NCBI RefSeq assembly: GCF_013032005.1
Contig: NZ_WQBE01000008.1
Span: 62,001 to 126,000, forward strand
DNA: 64,000 nucleotides
Direction of reading: 5' to 3'
Source: Ruegeria atlantica
GTDB taxonomy: Bacteria; Pseudomonadota; Alphaproteobacteria; Rhodobacterales; Rhodobacteraceae
Part shown: in pieces, positions 51,981 to 62,100 of the stretch
Layout of the letters: the number at the start of each line of letters is the position of its first letter
Numbering within the stretch: the first letter of the stretch is position 1
Notes under the pieces: generated by a model
Told to the model about the DNA's origin: nothing
Database searches by the model: none
Seen by the model: the letters and a program-made list of their open reading frames with translations, nothing else
Made by a program: the position numbers and the translations under genes

Positions 51981-53006
51981 GGCTTCGGGCCGGAAATCGT
52001 CGGGGATGTTATCGCGTCCGTCCAGAACCAGATCGGCCATGGCCTCGGCCACTTTGGGTGCCATGCCAAAGCCGATCTTGAAGCCTCCATTGGCGATGAA
52101 CTGCCCCTGATGTAGCGGGTGTTCCCCCAGCATCGGGGCACGACTTTTGCTGCGGGGGCGCACACCGGCCCAGCGGTCGATGACCTCTGCCCCATGCAAT
52201 ACAGGCACCGCGCGGGTGGCGCGATCCAGCACATCATCCAGCGCGGCATCCGTACTGGCCGGGTCATCATATTCGCGTTCCGAGGTCGAGCCGATCGCCA
52301 GTGTGCCATCCGCATGGGGGACGATATGGATCGCATCCGCAAACAGCTGTGGCACTTCCCCAGCATCGAACCGCAACAGCGCAGCCTGTCCCTTGACGCC
52401 ATTGCCGGCTGTTTTGCCGAAGGCTTGGCTAAGTTCCAGCAATCCGGCCAGACCAGTGGCATGGACAACCTGCCCCTTGTTCGGCGCGTCTCTCACCACC
52501 TCGACACCCATCACCGCAAGCGCAGAAACCAGCGCAGCGCAGGCGCGGCGGGGGTGCATCCGGGCACTTAGCGTATCGTGGATCACGAAACCGGTTGGGC
52601 TGGGTGGGCACCATGACCCAAGCGTATCAGTCGCAACAACACGCCATTCGGCGTGACCCTGCCACAGCTTGTCCGCCGTAACCGCGCGGGCATGGGCAAG
52701 CTCCAATGTGCGGGCGTCAGTGACGGGCTGCAACCGGCCCAGACGCGCATACCCGGCGGAAACCCCGCCGGTGGCTTCGACCTGTTTCCAGAAGGGTTCG
52801 GCCAGGATCAGGCTGTCGAATTGAAAGGCCTTCTTGGCGTTCCAGTTTTCGGGCACATGCGGGGCCAACGCGCCGACCAAACCACCGCTGGAGCCTGATC
52901 CGGGACCGAACGGATCGACAACCTGCACCTTGGCGCCGCGCCGGGCGCAGGTCCAGGCAATGGACAGGCCAAAGATGCCCGCGCCACGCACCGTTACATC
53001 GACCAT
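51972..53006 (-). CDS. DAO-family FAD oxidoreductase, possible MnmC C-domain equivalent
   Basis: The 344-residue protein starts with the FAD motif VRGAGIFGLSIAWTCARRGA and has a DAO C-terminus with WAGVRPRSKSRAPMLGEHP and FKIGFGMAPKVAEAMADL. It is head-to-head with mnmD, 55 bases between starts. In enterobacteria MnmC is one polypeptide with an MnmD methyltransferase domain and a DAO oxidase domain, so this gene may supply the separate oxidase half that converts cmnm5s2U to nm5s2U. A generic glycine-oxidase-like role cannot be excluded. ATG 53006 is favoured by AAGGGG spacing. Confidence 0.8.
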   Translation of the reverse strand: MVDVTVRGAGIFGLSIAWTCARRGAKVQVVDPFGPGSGSSGGLVGALAPHVPENWNAKKAFQFDSLILAEPFWKQVEATGGVSAGYARLGRLQPVTDARTLELAHARAVTADKLWQGHAEWRVVATDTLGSWCPPSPTGFVIHDTLSARMHPRRACAALVSALAVMGVEVVRDAPNKGQVVHATGLAGLLELSQAFGKTAGNGVKGQAALLRFDAGEVPQLFADAIHIVPHADGTLAIGSTSEREYDDPASTDAALDDVLDRATRAVPVLHGAEVIDRWAGVRPRSKSRAPMLGEHPLHQGQFIANGGFKIGFGMAPKVAEAMADLVLDGRDNIPDDFRPEASL

Positions 53007-53061
53007 TGCCATTCCCCTTATCCTTGTTCAGTGTCGCGCCGCTTAGCTACAGGATTCCCCG

Positions 53062-53727
53062 ATGGCAGACCAGCGCGCCGAACTGACATGGACCGAGGAT
53101 CAGATCCCGGTCTCGGACCGTTTCGACGATCCTTATTATTCGTTGCAGAACGGGTTGGAGGAAACGCGGCATGTCTTTCTGGCGGGTAATGATCTGCCCG
53201 CGCGATTTGCGCCGGGGTTTCGTATCGCCGAGTTGGGTTTTGGCACGGGTCTAAACATGCTGACTGTGTGGTCCGAATGGGAGAAAACTGGCCAAACCAC
53301 GCCCCTGACCTTCACCAGTTTCGAAGCCTTTCCGATGACGCCCGAGGACATGTCCCGCGCAATGGCATCGTTCCCCGAATTGACACCGTGGAGCGACCGT
53401 TTTCTGGCGCAGTGGCAGAGTGGCGGGTGCGATCTGGGGACCCTGCGCCTTGAAGTGATCGAGGGCGACGCTCGTCAGACATTGCCTGACTGGGCTGGTC
53501 GGGCAGATGCATGGTTTCTGGACGGGTTTTCCCCGGCAAAGAACCCTGAATTGTGGGGGGCTGATCTGATGCAGCAGGTGGCGGATCATACGGCAGCCGA
53601 GGGCACAGCAGCCACCTACACTGCCGCCGGATTTGTGCGGCGCGGGCTGGAAGAGGCGGGCTTTACCGTCGCCCGAACCCCCGGCTATGGCCGCAAGCGT
53701 CATATGACCCGGGCGCGCAAGCCATGA
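53062..53727 (+). CDS. mnmD: tRNA U34 methyltransferase MnmD
   Basis: The 221-residue protein matches the N-terminal methyltransferase domain of MnmC: LEETRHVFLAGNDLP, the SAM motif AELGFGTGLNMLT, and AWFLDGFSPAKNPELWG, followed by TYTAAGFVRRGLEEAGFTV. It would methylate nm5s2U34 to mnm5s2U34 in tRNAs for Lys, Glu and Gln. It is free-standing, and the candidate oxidase half is divergent next door. Its stop overlaps the DMT transporter start by four bases. Confidence 0.9.
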   Translation: MADQRAELTWTEDQIPVSDRFDDPYYSLQNGLEETRHVFLAGNDLPARFAPGFRIAELGFGTGLNMLTVWSEWEKTGQTTPLTFTSFEAFPMTPEDMSRAMASFPELTPWSDRFLAQWQSGGCDLGTLRLEVIEGDARQTLPDWAGRADAWFLDGFSPAKNPELWGADLMQQVADHTAAEGTAATYTAAGFVRRGLEEAGFTVARTPGYGRKRHMTRARKP

Positions 53728-54593
53728 CGCAGCAGAATAACGTGCGGGCCGGAATTGGCCTGATGATCGCGGCCACCATCGTGTTTGCCTTGCAGGACGG
53801 TATCTCGCGCCATCTGGCCGGGACCTACAACACCTACATGGTTGTGATGATCCGCTACTGGTTCTTCGCCGCGTTTGTCATTGCGCTGGCAGCGCGCGCG
53901 CCGGGCGGGTTACGGGCCGCAGCGCAGACGAGCCAGCTTGGGCTACAGGTGTTTCGTGGCGTCTTGCTGGCGGCAGAGATTTGCGTGGCCGTGTTTGCGT
54001 TCACCGTTCTTGGCCTGATCGACACGATGGCTGTGTTTATCTGTTATCCATTGCTGGTCGCAGCCTTAAGCGGACCGGTGCTTGGTGAGAAAGTAGGTTG
54101 GAGACGCTGGTCCGCTATTGGTGTCGGTTGCATTGGGGTTCTGATCATCCTGCAACCCGGGGTCGGGGTGTTCAACCCGTGGGCCATCGTTCCGCTCATA
54201 TCCGCGCTGATGTTTGCACTCTATGGTCTACTGACCCGGTTCGCTGCCCGTAAGGACAGTGCGGCCACCAGCTTTTTCTGGACTGGAATTGCGGGTGCTG
54301 TTGCGATGACTTCGGTGGGAATGTGGTTCTGGGAACCGATGGCCCGCCCGGACTGGGTCTGGATGGCGGTGTTGTGTGTCAGCGGCGTGTTAGGCCACTG
54401 GCTGCTGATCAAATGCTATGAGATGGCCGAGGCCAGCGCGGTGCAGCCCTTTGCCTATTTCCACCTGGTCTGGGGTACGATTTTGGGCATCACGGTCTTT
54501 GGCGAGGCGCTGCGGCCAGAGGTCGTTCTGGGCGCAGCTTTGGTCGTGGCGGCGGGTCTGTTCACCCTATGGCGCGAACGACGCCAGGGTTGA
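53724..54593 (+). CDS. DMT-superfamily EamA transporter
   Basis: The 289-residue membrane protein has ten hydrophobic segments in two EamA repeats (first with VFALQDGISRHLAGTYN, second beginning near residue 150). Substrates of this family are metabolites and amino-acid-like compounds; none is implied here. It is coupled to mnmD by an ATGA overlap. Its 3' end overlaps the convergent slt gene by 27 bases. Confidence 0.86.
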   Translation: MTQQNNVRAGIGLMIAATIVFALQDGISRHLAGTYNTYMVVMIRYWFFAAFVIALAARAPGGLRAAAQTSQLGLQVFRGVLLAAEICVAVFAFTVLGLIDTMAVFICYPLLVAALSGPVLGEKVGWRRWSAIGVGCIGVLIILQPGVGVFNPWAIVPLISALMFALYGLLTRFAARKDSAATSFFWTGIAGAVAMTSVGMWFWEPMARPDWVWMAVLCVSGVLGHWLLIKCYEMAEASAVQPFAYFHLVWGTILGITVFGEALRPEVVLGAALVVAAGLFTLWRERRQG

Positions 54594-56531
54594 GCCGACC
54601 AATTCCTGCGAGAAGGGGATCGGCAGAGCGGGCTGGCCCAGGCGCGCGCGATAGACCGGCAGGCTTTCGGCCACACGCATCACGTAGTTGCGCGTCTCGC
54701 TGAACGGGATCGTCTCGATCCAGTCGACCACGTCAATCTCACCGGCGCGGGGATCGCCATATCGATCCATCCACGATATCGGACGGCGCGGCCCGGCATT
54801 ATAGCCTGCGGCCATCATCACAACATTGCCGTTGAAATCCTCTGCCAGCCCGGACAGGTAATTGGCGCCCAGCTTGGCGTTGTATTGCCAGTCCGAGGTC
54901 AGCTTGATTGTCTTGTGACCGCTGAGAATTCCCAGCTCCTTAGCTACCAGTTGTGCTGTGGCAGGCATCACCTGCATCAGCCCGCGCGCGCCCGCGCCGC
55001 TGATCACCACCGGGTCGAACTCGCTTTCGCGACGGGCGATGGCCAAGGTCATCTCTTTCGCCATGGGCAGGCCCATATCGGCTACCGGATGCACCGGGTA
55101 ATAGGCGGCGGGCAGAACAACGCCCGTTTTCGCCGCCCGTTTGGCGATCATCACCGCCAGATGCGGCTCCTTGAGTTCGATCACCAGATCGCCCAATTGC
55201 GTCGCCTGCACCTGATCCAGTTCTTCTACTAGATGGGTTAGGAAGCGTTCGGACAGGTTATCTTCGCCCGCACGCAACAGCAGCAGCCCGGCTTCCAACA
55301 CGCTGGAGTCGGCAAACTCCGCCTGTTTCCAATGCGGCGCGCGGCGAGGGTTGGCCAATTCGCTGTCAAACGGTCGTCCAATGCGTTCAGCCGCCAACAG
55401 GCCATAGAACGACGTCTGGTAATCCGCGCCCATCGCATAAGCTTCATAGGCTTTGTCGACATCGCCTTGCGCGCTATAGGCCCGACCCAGCCAGTATCCG
55501 CCGCGCCCTTTCGAGATCGGAGACTGCACCGCGCCTGAAAAGTTCTGGAAATGCCGCACGGCTGTGGCCGGATCGTTCAACTTGCGCAGGGCCAAGAACC
55601 CCGCCAGCCATTCCAGATCGGCATAGGCATAGCCCATTTCCGGCGTCATGTGATGGTTCGCAGCGATCTGGTAGGCGCGATTCACGTCGCCATTGCGCAT
55701 CTCAAGCCGGGCCAGACGGCGGCGGCCCTCGGCCCATTTGTCAGGTTCACCCAGCGCCTCAGGCCCGGTCGAGCGTGCCAACATCAGGTCAATTGCGCTG
55801 TCGTCCAGCTCTTTCCGGTCGCGCCAGACAAAACGGTCAAAGGCCAACCCCGGCGCGTCGGCCAGGGATTTCGGAACGGCTGCAACCTTGCCATCGACGC
55901 CGGGCAGGCGTTTTTGCAGGGCAATCCGCGCTTCGGCCAGCTTGCGCTGATCGGCACTGACCAAGGGCAGCATCTGCCCCGCGCTGACCAAGTGGTTGTC
56001 CCACAGCATCCGGTCCAGCCGCGCCGCGTGGTGGGGTTTCAGCAGTTTGCTGAAATTCTCAAGGTAATTCTTCTGCAGACCCTTACCCATCGGCATGGTG
56101 CGCCATGCAGCTACAATGTCAGCCTCGGCATCACCTTCGCGCCCCTTGGCCATCAAGGCGACAGCATAGTTCAGCGCCCCTTCGGCGGTTTGCGGCGGTA
56201 CGTCGGCGTAGAATTTCAAGACCCGATCGGGATCAGCACCGGTAAAGACCGGCTCGCTTTTGCGCCTCAGCCAGGCCAGACCCGGCCAATCCGGTCGGCG
56301 TTCCAGAAACACCAGCACATCGCCAGAGCTGCCATAGCCTTCGCGCAGCCAGTGCCAGACAATGATATCGCGGCTGACCGACCCCCGATTGCCCGAAACC
56401 CGCAGGGCGGCATTCCAGTCGCCCTTACGCATTTCGTTCATCCCGGCCCGCAGATCACCGACCGAGTCGGCCTGCGCTTGCCCCATTGACCCAAGAATCA
56501 TTGCTATCAAAAGCGCTAGAACGCGTGTCAT
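54567..56531 (-). CDS. Soluble lytic murein transglycosylase, Slt70-like
   Basis: The 654-residue periplasmic protein has a signal peptide ([21 protein letters not shown]), a long helical superhelix with TPR-like segments over residues about 25-470, and a C-terminal SLT domain with catalytic-type Glu near 501 in [24 protein letters not shown] and [16 protein letters not shown]. It cleaves peptidoglycan glycan strands with 1,6-anhydro product formation. The gene is divergent from dapA. ATG 56531 gives the shortest clean signal peptide; two in-frame ATGs upstream are possible. Confidence 0.9.
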   Translation of the reverse strand: MTRVLALLIAMILGSMGQAQADSVGDLRAGMNEMRKGDWNAALRVSGNRGSVSRDIIVWHWLREGYGSSGDVLVFLERRPDWPGLAWLRRKSEPVFTGADPDRVLKFYADVPPQTAEGALNYAVALMAKGREGDAEADIVAAWRTMPMGKGLQKNYLENFSKLLKPHHAARLDRMLWDNHLVSAGQMLPLVSADQRKLAEARIALQKRLPGVDGKVAAVPKSLADAPGLAFDRFVWRDRKELDDSAIDLMLARSTGPEALGEPDKWAEGRRRLARLEMRNGDVNRAYQIAANHHMTPEMGYAYADLEWLAGFLALRKLNDPATAVRHFQNFSGAVQSPISKGRGGYWLGRAYSAQGDVDKAYEAYAMGADYQTSFYGLLAAERIGRPFDSELANPRRAPHWKQAEFADSSVLEAGLLLLRAGEDNLSERFLTHLVEELDQVQATQLGDLVIELKEPHLAVMIAKRAAKTGVVLPAAYYPVHPVADMGLPMAKEMTLAIARRESEFDPVVISGAGARGLMQVMPATAQLVAKELGILSGHKTIKLTSDWQYNAKLGANYLSGLAEDFNGNVVMMAAGYNAGPRRPISWMDRYGDPRAGEIDVVDWIETIPFSETRNYVMRVAESLPVYRARLGQPALPIPFSQELVGSTLASFAP

Positions 56532-56665
56532 GCCTTGCATTTCCCAACCAACCAAGGATAGAGCCATTCAGGATAAACCTTGTGCCGACGGTATCAACTC
56601 ACATCGCCATGATTGTGACGATCCTTGGGCACAAAAAACACAAACTGCACACTAAGGAGCGTGTC

Positions 56666-57538
56666 ATGTTCAAAGGCTCAATGCCAGCCCTCGTCACACC
56701 GTTTTCAAACGGCGAGTTGGACCTGAAGACGCTCAAACACTTGGTGGAATGGCAGATTCAGGAAGGCTCGACCGGGCTGGTTCCTGTGGGCACCACCGGT
56801 GAAAGCCCGACCCTTAGTCATGAAGAGCATGAAACCGTTGTGGAAGAGGTGGTCAAAGCGGCCGCTGGTCGTGTTCCGGTTATCGCCGGGGCGGGGTCGA
56901 ATAACACGGTTGAGGCAATCCGCTTTGTGCGATTCGCAGAACGGATCGGTGCCGATGCGGCACTGGTGGTGACGCCGTATTACAACAAGCCGACCCAAAA
57001 GGGTCTGGTGGCACATTTCCGTGCGCTGCATGATTGCGCCGATATTCCGATCATCATCTACAACATCCCCGGTCGGTCGGTCGTCGACATGACCCCGGCA
57101 ACCATGGGTGAACTGGCTGAATTGCCGCGCATCGTGGGCGTCAAGGACGCCACTGGTGATCTGGCGCGCGTCAGCCAGCAGCGTGCGACTTGTGGGCCCG
57201 CGTTCTGCCAACTGTCCGGCGAAGACGCGACCGCGCTGGGCTTTAACGCGCATGGCGGTGTTGGCTGCATATCGGTGACCGCGAATGTCGCACCGAAGCT
57301 TTGCGCCGAGTTCCAGCAGGCAACGTTGGCAGGCGATTTTGCCAAGGCGCTGGAATATCAGGATCGCCTGATGCCCCTGCACGAGGCGATTTTCCTCGAG
57401 CCGGGTCTGGTCGGGGCAAAATACGCGCTTAGCAAACTGGGTCTGTGCAGTGACGAGGTCCGCTCGCCTCTGACACCGCTGGAAAACAACACCAAGGCCG
57501 CTATTGATGCCGCAATGGCCCATGCCGGTCTGATTTGA
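56666..57538 (+). CDS. dapA: 4-hydroxy-tetrahydrodipicolinate synthase
   Basis: The 290-residue enzyme condenses pyruvate and aspartate semialdehyde in the lysine and diaminopimelate pathway. It has GTTGESPTL at residues 42-50, Tyr132 and Schiff-base Lys160 in [10 protein letters not shown], matching E. coli DapA positions within one residue. AAGGAG precedes the ATG. The 134-base leader contains a TTGTGCC / GGCACAA pair enclosing other short complements, possibly structured. A DapC-like gene lies elsewhere in the window. Confidence 0.95.
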   Translation: MFKGSMPALVTPFSNGELDLKTLKHLVEWQIQEGSTGLVPVGTTGESPTLSHEEHETVVEEVVKAAAGRVPVIAGAGSNNTVEAIRFVRFAERIGADAALVVTPYYNKPTQKGLVAHFRALHDCADIPIIIYNIPGRSVVDMTPATMGELAELPRIVGVKDATGDLARVSQQRATCGPAFCQLSGEDATALGFNAHGGVGCISVTANVAPKLCAEFQQATLAGDFAKALEYQDRLMPLHEAIFLEPGLVGAKYALSKLGLCSDEVRSPLTPLENNTKAAIDAAMAHAGLI

Positions 57539-57614
57539 TCCCAGCCTGGCCGGGTGGTTTCACCCGGTTGGCAATCCCTTGGAAAAGACGGATTGGCCTG
57601 TCAGGCTAAAAAAG

Positions 57615-57638
57615 AAGGGGGCTGAGAGCCCCCTTTTA
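57615..57638. terminator. Bidirectional terminator between dapA and soeC
   Basis: AAGGGGGCT and AGCCCCCTT form a perfect 9-pair stem with a GAG loop. T-rich tracts follow on both strands (TTTTATT on plus, CTTCTTTTTT on minus), so it can end both convergent transcripts. Confidence 0.92.
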
Positions 57639-58511
57639 TTATCGTTTTCCGTAGTACAGCCCGACGACGTGTTCGGCCTGTGCAAAGAATAGCCATCGGG
57701 AAATTGCAACGCCGGTCAGATGGGATAGGACGGCGAGCAATGCCAGTATGTGATGGAATGGCAGCATCAACAGGATCAGCGGTACGAAAATGGCCAACGT
57801 GAACGAGATGATCCGCAGCTTTTCGGCGTGTTTGCGCCCGACCACGTGGACGAATTCGCGCAGCAGATAGTTGGTGCCGGTATGGGGTGGTTCAAACGCC
57901 CGAACCGAACCGCGCCCGCCCAGGCCTGTAGCGGTGCCCAGATCAGTGCCGGATTGGACAAAGGCCTTGTCCCCTTGCCGCCAGTACATCAGTTGCACCG
58001 CGCCGGCGATCAACAACAACGGCATCGCCCAAGCAAGTTGCCCGGACAGAAGCGCCCCGCCCGCAAGGCTGAAGCTGAGGAACATGGTGGGTGTCAGCTT
58101 CATGTTCCAGCGCGGGATGGTCTTGAGCTGGGTATAGATCATCGATGTCGTGAACACTGTTGCCAGTGAGAACAAGGAACCGAGAACGCCCAGAGCGCCC
58201 CAGCGCTGCCCAAAAAACACCGCGCCGATGGCGTAAAGCCCCATCAGGACTAGGGCGATGACTGCGCACCAGCCTTCACGGCTGAGCCAGCTTGACCGCC
58301 ATTGCGTAAAAGCCTTCATCGCGCGTTCCGGGTGGCCCAGGTGGAAGGTCGAGGCCAGCAAGCCGCCGACGGAAAGACCAAAGCCGATGGCAAAAAGCGC
58401 AAAGGCGACCCAGCCGGTGACGACGGGCAAGCCGAGGCCGAGGAAAAACAGCAGGCCAAAACCCAGGCCCGAGAGGGTGGTGAAGACGATGACGGAAGGT
58501 GCGGGATGCAT
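57639..58511 (-). CDS. soeC: Sulfite dehydrogenase membrane anchor subunit (DmsC/NrfD-like)
   Basis: The 290-residue protein has about eight membrane segments in the DmsC layout, starting VIVFTTLSGLGFGLLFFLGL. In the SoeABC system the anchor passes electrons from cytoplasmic sulfite oxidation to the quinone pool. It starts one base inside the soeB stop, so the three soe genes form one operon. Assignment to sulfite rather than DMSO chemistry rests on the neighbouring exporter and pta genes. Confidence 0.85.
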   Translation of the reverse strand: MHPAPSVIVFTTLSGLGFGLLFFLGLGLPVVTGWVAFALFAIGFGLSVGGLLASTFHLGHPERAMKAFTQWRSSWLSREGWCAVIALVLMGLYAIGAVFFGQRWGALGVLGSLFSLATVFTTSMIYTQLKTIPRWNMKLTPTMFLSFSLAGGALLSGQLAWAMPLLLIAGAVQLMYWRQGDKAFVQSGTDLGTATGLGGRGSVRAFEPPHTGTNYLLREFVHVVGRKHAEKLRIISFTLAIFVPLILLMLPFHHILALLAVLSHLTGVAISRWLFFAQAEHVVGLYYGKR

Positions 58512-59260
58512 CAGAGCTTCTCCAGAGTTTTGTCGAGCCAGCCAAGGAATCCTTTGGGTTCTTCGGCGACCGGGGCCAGCAGCGGGGCCAGAATGTCGAT
58601 CTGATCCTCGATCTGATCCTTGGGCCTGGGTGGCAGATATTTGTTGACGGGTTTGGTGCCCATTTCCGGCATCAGGTCCATGCCCTCACGCTCAGCCACC
58701 AGTTTGCTGACGTCGCTGTCAGGATCGCCAAGATCACCGAAATGCCGGGCCCCGGCGGGGCAAGTGCGCACGCAAGAGGGGACACGATCCACCTCGGGCA
58801 GGTTCTCGTTGTAGATGCGATCAACGCACAGGGTGCATTTCTTCATCACACCTTCCGCCTGATCCAGCTCGCGCGCGCCATAAGGGCAGGACCACGCGCA
58901 TAGGCCACAGCCGATGCAGTCGCTTTCATTGACCAGAACGATGCCATCCTCGACCCGCTTATAGCTGGCCCCGGTGGGGCACACGGTGACGCAGGGCGCG
59001 TCTTCGCAATGCAGGCAGGATTTGGGGAAATGGATCAGCTGTGCGTGACCCTCATCCGGTGTCACCTCGTAGGAATGCACACGGTTCAGGAAGGTGCCCG
59101 ACGGATTGGCGCCATAGGCATCCTGATCCGACAGCGGCGCGCCATAGTTTTCGGTGTTCCAGCCTTTGCAGGAAATCACGCAGGCATGGCAGCCAACGCA
59201 GGTGTCCAGGTCGATAACCAGACCCATCTTACGTTCGGTGGATTGGGGGAGTTGGGTCAT
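58511..59260 (-). CDS. soeB: Sulfite dehydrogenase iron-sulfur subunit
   Basis: The 249-residue protein has four ferredoxin-type cysteine groups: CVGCHACVISCKGWN, CLHCEDAPCVTVCPTGA, CIGCGLCAWSCPYGARE and CTLCVDRI with CVRTCPAGAR. It relays electrons from the molybdenum subunit to the membrane anchor. ATG 59260 gives an ATGA overlap with soeA and puts the first cluster near residue 21. No Tat signal is present, fitting a cytoplasm-facing complex. Confidence 0.89.
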   Translation of the reverse strand: MTQLPQSTERKMGLVIDLDTCVGCHACVISCKGWNTENYGAPLSDQDAYGANPSGTFLNRVHSYEVTPDEGHAQLIHFPKSCLHCEDAPCVTVCPTGASYKRVEDGIVLVNESDCIGCGLCAWSCPYGARELDQAEGVMKKCTLCVDRIYNENLPEVDRVPSCVRTCPAGARHFGDLGDPDSDVSKLVAEREGMDLMPEMGTKPVNKYLPPRPKDQIEDQIDILAPLLAPVAEEPKGFLGWLDKTLEKL

Positions 59261-62076
59261 TTGCCTACCTTCCACGCCAGATCTTTCGGGCCGGTTCCCA
59301 CCGGCGATTTTATAGGATCGAATTCCGGTTGGCTTTCGGCGTCACCCGGGGCTTCGGCTTTTTCGATTTTGACCTTCAGGTCGAACCAGGCGGCCTGACC
59401 GGTAATGGGGTCGGAGTTGGCCCACCGCATGCCATCGCCTTTCGGCGGCATCAGCTCGTGAATCAGATGGTTCAGCAGGAAGCCTTTGGTGGCCTCGGGC
59501 GCGTCCTCTTGCAGGGCCCAGGCGCCTTTGCGCTTGCCGATGGCGTTCCAGGTCCAGACGGTGTTTTCATTCAGCGCTGCCATTTCCATGACCGGCACCG
59601 TGATTGCCCCATGCGGCGAGCTGACCTTGGCCCAGTCACCATCCTGCAGCCCGTGCTCGCGCATCAGTTTGGTCGGGACATAAAGAGGGTTGCGCCCGTG
59701 CAACTGGCGCAGCCAAGCGTTCTGGGTGCCCCAGCTATGGTACATTGCCATAGGGCGTTGGGTCAGGGCGTTGACGGTGAAACCTTCGTTGCCTTGTTGA
59801 TCGGTCTCGTACCAGATCGGCAGCGGGTCCATCGTGTCCTTGATGCGCTGGCGCAGATGCTCGGGTGGTTGCCTCTCACCATGGCCTTCGGCCGCCAGTT
59901 GGAATTTGCGCATCGGTTCCGAATAAAGCTGGAAAAGGTAAGGTTGCGGGCTGTCATAGATACCCATGCCCACGGCCCAGTCCTGATAGGCTGCGTTCCA
60001 AGGTTTGTAGTAATCCGCACCTTCGGGAATATGCGCGACATAGAAGCCGCCGTTGTCGATATAGCGGTTCAATTGTTCCGGGTTGACCTCACCACGCCCT
60101 TCCTTGTCGCCATCTGGGCCACGGAAACCGGCCAGCGGGCCAATGCCCGGGCGGCGTTCGTGGTTGACGATGTAGTCGGCATAGTCCTTCCACTTGGCGC
60201 TGCCATCTTCGTTGGTGAAGCCGGGCAGGTTCATGCGGTTGGCCAGTTCGATCAACACCGACTGGAACCCGCGGACGTCGCGATCGGGTTCGATCACCGG
60301 CCAGCGGATCGCATCGGCGGCGGCATCAGCCTCGCAGATTGGACGGTCCAGAAGCGAGATACAGTCATGCCGTTCCAGATAGGTGGTGTCGGGCAAGACC
60401 AGATCGGCATAGGCCACCATTTCCGAGGAATAGGCATCGGAATAGATGATGTTCGGAATGACGTAATTTCCGTCATCATCTTTGGCGGTCAGCATTTCCA
60501 TCACGCCTTTGGTGTTCATGGACGAGTTCCACGACATGTTTGCCATGTACATAAACAGCGTGTCGATCTTGTAGGGATCACCCGCAGCAGCGTTTGAAAT
60601 CACCATATGCATCAGCCCGTGGGCCGACATCGGGTTTTCCCAGGTGAACGCCTTGTCGATGCGAATGGGGCTGCCGTCATCGTCCAGCAGCAGATCGTCG
60701 GGACCGCGTGGAAAGCCCAGATGCGGCCCGTTCAGCGGTCGGCCCGGACGGCGGTCGCCATGCGGTGTCGGGTGCGCCTCGACCGGTTTGGGATAGGGCG
60801 GTTTGAAACGGAAACCTCCGGGCACTTCGACAGTGCCCAGCAGGATTTGCAGAACGTGCAGCGCGCGGCAGGTCTGGAACCCATTTGCATGGGCCGATAC
60901 CCCGCGCATCGAATGGAAGCTGACCGGACGACCGATCATCTTGGAGTGCTTCTCACCCCGGAAATCGGTCCATTCGTGGTCCAGTTCGATTGCTTCGTCA
61001 AAGGCAACACGGGCGATTTCGGCCGCGATGGCGCGGATGCGTTGCGCCGGGATGCCACAGCGTTCGGCCACGGCCTCGGGCGCGTTGTCGTCGCTGAGGT
61101 ATTTGTCCGCCATCAGGTGGAAGACCGGGCGGTGGGTGACGCCATCTTTTTCGTAAGTCGCCGACAGGTCAGGGCGCACACCCGGCTTGTCAAAGGCGGT
61201 CAGCTCGCCTGTGGTGCGGTCGATCACCAGCGGTTTTCCATCGGCGTCGCGCAGGAACAGGCCTTTCTCGGGGCCTTCGGCGGCATTCACCAGAACCGGC
61301 GCGTTGGTGTAGCGGCTGAGGTAATCAAGGTCGATCTTGCCCGCCTTCATCAGCACGTGGATCAGCGACAGGATGAACAGCCCATCGGTGCCCGGCGTGA
61401 TCCCGACCCAATCATCGGCCACAGCGTTATATCCCGAACGGATCGGGTTGACCCCGATCACCCGCGCGCCCCGTGCCTTGATCTTGCCAAGGCCCATCTT
61501 GATCGGGTTGCTGTCATGGTCCTCGGCCACGCCGAACAGCATGAACAGCTTGGTGTGATCCCAGTCAGGCTGACCGAATTCCCAGAACGCACCACCCATC
61601 GTATAGATGCCGCCCGCCGCCATGTTGACCGAGCAGAAACCGCCATGGGCCGCATAGTTTGGGGTGCCGAAATTCTGTGCCCAGAAGCTGGTGAAGCTCT
61701 GGCTTTGATCGCGACCGGTGAAGAAGGCCAGTTTTTGTGGCGCGGTTTCGTGCAACTCGTTCAGCCAACCGACGGCAGTGCTGATCGCTTCGTCCCATTC
61801 GATCTCGCGAAACTCACCCGAGCCGCGCGGACCAACTCGGCGCAGCGGCTTGCGCAGCCGCGACGGCGCGTTGACCTGCATGATCCCGGCCGAGCCCTTG
61901 GCGCACAAAACGCCCTTGTTCACCGGGTGATCACGGTTGCCTTCGATATAGGCGACCTTGCCGTCTTTCATATGAACGTTGATACCACAGCGGCAGGCAC
62001 ACATGTAACAGGTGGTGCGCCGAACCTCGTCCGAGACTTTAGGGCTGGTGTCTATCTTCGGTTGCTGGATGGTCAT
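59257..62076 (-). CDS. soeA: Sulfite dehydrogenase molybdopterin subunit
   Basis: The 939-residue protein belongs to the complex iron-sulfur molybdoenzyme family. It has an N-terminal 4Fe-4S motif in CYMCACRCGINV with Cys at GVLCAKG, and large bis-MGD-binding regions. There is no twin-arginine signal peptide, which separates it from DmsA and supports cytoplasmic SoeA, oxidising sulfite to sulfate. The order soeA-soeB-soeC downstream of an exporter and pta matches gene blocks linked to taurine and other sulfonates in roseobacters. Confidence 0.87.
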   Translation of the reverse strand: MTIQQPKIDTSPKVSDEVRRTTCYMCACRCGINVHMKDGKVAYIEGNRDHPVNKGVLCAKGSAGIMQVNAPSRLRKPLRRVGPRGSGEFREIEWDEAISTAVGWLNELHETAPQKLAFFTGRDQSQSFTSFWAQNFGTPNYAAHGGFCSVNMAAGGIYTMGGAFWEFGQPDWDHTKLFMLFGVAEDHDSNPIKMGLGKIKARGARVIGVNPIRSGYNAVADDWVGITPGTDGLFILSLIHVLMKAGKIDLDYLSRYTNAPVLVNAAEGPEKGLFLRDADGKPLVIDRTTGELTAFDKPGVRPDLSATYEKDGVTHRPVFHLMADKYLSDDNAPEAVAERCGIPAQRIRAIAAEIARVAFDEAIELDHEWTDFRGEKHSKMIGRPVSFHSMRGVSAHANGFQTCRALHVLQILLGTVEVPGGFRFKPPYPKPVEAHPTPHGDRRPGRPLNGPHLGFPRGPDDLLLDDDGSPIRIDKAFTWENPMSAHGLMHMVISNAAAGDPYKIDTLFMYMANMSWNSSMNTKGVMEMLTAKDDDGNYVIPNIIYSDAYSSEMVAYADLVLPDTTYLERHDCISLLDRPICEADAAADAIRWPVIEPDRDVRGFQSVLIELANRMNLPGFTNEDGSAKWKDYADYIVNHERRPGIGPLAGFRGPDGDKEGRGEVNPEQLNRYIDNGGFYVAHIPEGADYYKPWNAAYQDWAVGMGIYDSPQPYLFQLYSEPMRKFQLAAEGHGERQPPEHLRQRIKDTMDPLPIWYETDQQGNEGFTVNALTQRPMAMYHSWGTQNAWLRQLHGRNPLYVPTKLMREHGLQDGDWAKVSSPHGAITVPVMEMAALNENTVWTWNAIGKRKGAWALQEDAPEATKGFLLNHLIHELMPPKGDGMRWANSDPITGQAAWFDLKVKIEKAEAPGDAESQPEFDPIKSPVGTGPKDLAWKVGK

Positions 62077-62100
62077 CTGGCGTCCTTCTGTCGGGGCGGA

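Noticed and set aside
56532-56665. Lysine riboswitch before dapA
   Set aside because: The leader is short and has only scattered complementary segments; it lacks the five-helix lysine riboswitch layout, and no transcription terminator is formed.
57639-62076. DMSO or polysulfide reductase assignment for the molybdoenzyme operon
   Set aside because: The large subunit has no Tat signal, and the genes sit with pta and a sulfate-exporter-family protein, which fits SoeABC better; the call is still by context.
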